Positions 61,571 to 64,000 of a DNA stretch of 64,000 bases are shown piece after piece. Positions within the stretch are counted from its first letter, which is position 1, and the number at the start of each line of letters is the position of its first letter. The stretch spans positions 31,776,956 through 31,840,955 of the forward strand of contig CM049318.1 of assembly GCA_026874595.1 (NCBI GenBank), written 5' to 3'. The position numbers and the translations under genes are program-made. The notes below the pieces were generated by a model that made no database searches, had not been told where the DNA came from, and saw only the letters and a program-made list of their open reading frames with translations. This stretch comes from Sipunculus nudus (Eukaryota > Annelida > Sipuncula > Golfingiida > Sipunculidae).

Positions 61571-64000
61571 ATGGAGGATTTAAGGATACTCTCTCTCAAT
61601 GTGAGAGGCTTAAACAACTACAGCAAACGCAGACAAGTGTTTTATTGGCTGCAGCAAAAAGATCATGGAATAATATTTTTGCAGGAAACTCATAGTTCCC
61701 CTGCTACCGCTGCTCAATGGAGAGCAGAATGGGGACACATTTTCATTTTTAATCATGGCAGCTTCAATGCCCGGGGTGTGGCGATAATGATAAAAAACAC
61801 ATGTTCAAGTGTCACATGAAATTCATAATGTATACAAAGATGAAGATGGTAGGGTTATTATAATTGACATCACCATTGGGAATGTGCGGTAAAACTTAAC
61901 AAATATATATGATCCAAATCTAATGAATGTAAATTATTATTCAAACATTTTTGATAAAATTGAGAACAGCCAAAACAGCAATAATGTGATAGGTGGTGAT
62001 TGAAATATAGTTTTAAATCCAGTATATGATAGGACAAGTAAATGCACCACAAGAAACCAGGTAATTAAGTCAGTCAATGAATAAATGGAAGAACTAGATC
62101 TCATTGACATATGGCGATATCTCAATCCAAAGAAAAAACAGTACACTTGGATGCGTCCAATCCCTAACTTTACTGCAAGTAGGTTAGATTATTTTCTGTT
62201 ATCTAGAGATCTAATCAAATATACAAAAAGTTCATCTATATTTCTTGGTTTTAAAACTGACCACTCAACAATTGATATCAATATCATATATTCCCAAAAC
62301 CAGAGAGGTCCTGGGTTTTGGAAATTTAATGTTTCCTTATTAAAGGATGAAGAATTTATGAAGAAAATTAAAAACTGTATACAGACAACAGTAGAAGAAA
62401 ATAAAGATGCAAATCCAGCCTTGTTATGGGACACCATAAAAATGGCAATAAGAAGAACAAGTATTAGTCATGGTATCATAATACAGAAATACATTAAAAA
62501 TCAGATAGCTGAATTAGAAAAAGATTTTATTAAATTTTAAAAAATTCTAATATTCAGAATGAAGACACTCTAAAGGAAGTTGAAGAATCAGAAAAAAAGC
62601 TTAATAAATTCATAGAAGAAAAAACAAAAGGTACTTTTATTAGAAGTAAGGTCAGATGGTATGGAGAAGGTGAGAAATCAACAAAATATTTTTTTAATTT
62701 GGAAGAATGCAACTTCAAGAGAAAGGTGATAAGCAATTTGAACATAAATGGTAAAATAATATCAGATCCAAATGAGATTTTTTCATGAAGAAAAGTATTT
62801 TTATGAAAAACTTTATATATCAGATACAACACATAACATCAGCAATCTTTTATCTTTTATATGAAAAGTATAATTTACAAGTTAAGAAAGTACAAGAGAC
62901 TACATGGCCAACAGAATTGACAGAAAATGAATTGTTCAATAGCTTAAAATCTTTTTTCGAATGGTAAATCGCCTGGATCTGATGGCCTGCAAGCAAAATT
63001 TTATAAATATTTTTGAAATGATCTTAAAAAGTATTTTATGAATGCCCTCAATTATAGTTTTAGAACTGGTTCATTATCGATCACACAAAGAGAGGGAATA
63101 ATTAGCATATTGCCTGAAAAAGGGGAAAATCTTCAACATTTGAAAACTGGCGGCCACTTATACTACTAAATTGTGATCACAAGATAATTAAAAAAACTAT
63201 TGCAAATAGGATAAAACAAACAATATAACAATTAGTTGACGAGGACCAGACTGGATTTATTAAAGGGAGGTATATAGGAGAAAATATTAATAAAGTGCAT
63301 ACTCTAATAGACCATGTAAAGTATAATAATCAAAAAGCCTTTCTTATGACAATCGATTTTGAAAAAGCCTTTGATTTCTTAGAATGGGACTATATATATA
63401 CGGCTATTGAAATTATGAACATTGACAAAAATATAATATTAACGATAAAAACTCTTTACCATAACATAAGCAGCTGTGTGACTAATAATGGATACTTCTC
63501 CGAATTCTTTTCACTATCTAGAGAGGTACGTCAAGGGTGTCCTGTTTCTCCATATTTATTTGTACTTTGTGTGGAGTTACTGGTTGATGCAGTGAGAGCA
63601 AATGATAATATAAAAGGTATTAATATTCAATGTAATGTGATTAAAATTGCACAATACGCAGATGATACCATTTTACTAGGAACAGAAACTGAAAGTATGA
63701 AAGAAACACTCCATATTTTAAAGGAATTGAGTATGTTTTCTGGTTTGAGGATTAACCTAGATAAAACGACAATAATGCCCCTTAAATAGGACAGTTATGT
63801 AGAAAAAGATGAAGTAAAAAACTAAATCTTAAATGGTCCAATGAACAGGTCAGTGTATTGGGCATAACTATCACTCCGTCATCGCAAAATATAATTTATA
63901 TTAATTATTTACCAAAAATAGAAAAAATAAAAAAAAATAATTACTGTGTGGTCTCAGAGAAAACTGAAGCCAATTGAAATGATAACAATCATATAAAGCT
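61571..64000 (+). mobile_element. Degraded LINE ORF2 (endonuclease and reverse transcriptase, L1/Tx1-like), runs off the window
   Basis: Endonuclease start at 61571: ILSLNVRGLNN, then IIFLQETHS, matching the N-terminus of apurinic-like endonucleases. It continues in other frames: GGD-stop-N near 61995, the end of the domain at 62085-62540 (RLDYFLLS, TDHS), then RT at 63295-63789 with MTIDFEKAFDFLEW, REVRQGCPVSPYLF and the catalytic AQYADDT, then GLRINLDKT. At least three frames and several stops are involved, so the copy is inactive. RQGCPxSPYLF and the thumb sequence fit the L1/Tx1 group. The 3' end lies beyond base 64000. Confidence 0.85.

Noticed and set aside
1-64000. CRISPR arrays, bacterial operons, integrons, phage genes
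   Set aside because: The window is clearly eukaryotic: intron-containing genes, LINEs and a Ty3-type element. No regularly spaced direct repeats of CRISPR type were seen.

Overview
The window is eukaryotic nuclear DNA from an invertebrate animal. Exons are short and separated by long AT-rich introns with GT...AG borders. Dinucleotide microsatellites, LINE remnants and a Ty3-type LTR retrotransposon fill most of the rest. A ZU5-UPA-Death protein, a degenerate 21-bp minisatellite and L1/Tx1-like and Ty3 elements would fit a mollusc, probably a bivalve; this taxon is an inference, not something I could test.

Layout. 1-5376: no gene recognised, microsatellites. 5377-9020 (+): a four-exon gene whose reading frame stays open across every splice (344 residues). 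It encodes a type I membrane protein with a signal peptide, an ectodomain resembling the farnesoic-acid-methyltransferase-like fold, a Thr-rich stalk, one membrane helix and a short basic tail. 9021-13383: no clear gene, a few weak minus-strand ORFs and AT/GT repeats. 13384-22784 (+): a twelve-exon gene, again in frame across all junctions (909 residues). It joins an N-terminal helical region, a roughly 175-residue charged Glu/Arg/Lys helix, two ZU5-like modules, a UPA domain and a Death domain. This resembles the C-terminal half of PIDD1 or UNC5, but with a charged single-helix rod instead of leucine-rich repeats or a receptor.

22785-41305: a broken minus-strand LINE (26066-28650), a possible LTR or promoter remnant (31140-31813), foldbacks and microsatellites, and a broken minus-strand kelch-repeat gene (about 34290-37817). 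41306-49834: a complete, very young Ty3-type LTR retrotransposon. Its two 914-bp LTRs differ by a single base as far as I could compare them, and it has a PBS, gag, protease, RT/RNase H/integrase and a polypurine tract. Its gag/pro junction carries a GTTAAAC slippery site, a 7-nt spacer and a foldable H-type pseudoknot, a convincing -1 frameshift signal. gag also has an internal TGA, and pro and RT lie in different frames without an obvious slip site, so this copy is probably defective.

49835-64000: no host gene recognised. A 3.9-kb stretch is flanked by diverged terminal inverted repeats (52643-56525) and contains a long near-perfect hairpin. CpG-rich direct repeats and a tandem duplication follow. 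A degraded L1/Tx1-like LINE (ORF1 remnant at 60210-60570, ORF2 from 61571) runs off the right edge.

The two host genes lie head-to-tail on the plus strand, but nothing in the sequence shows that they work together.
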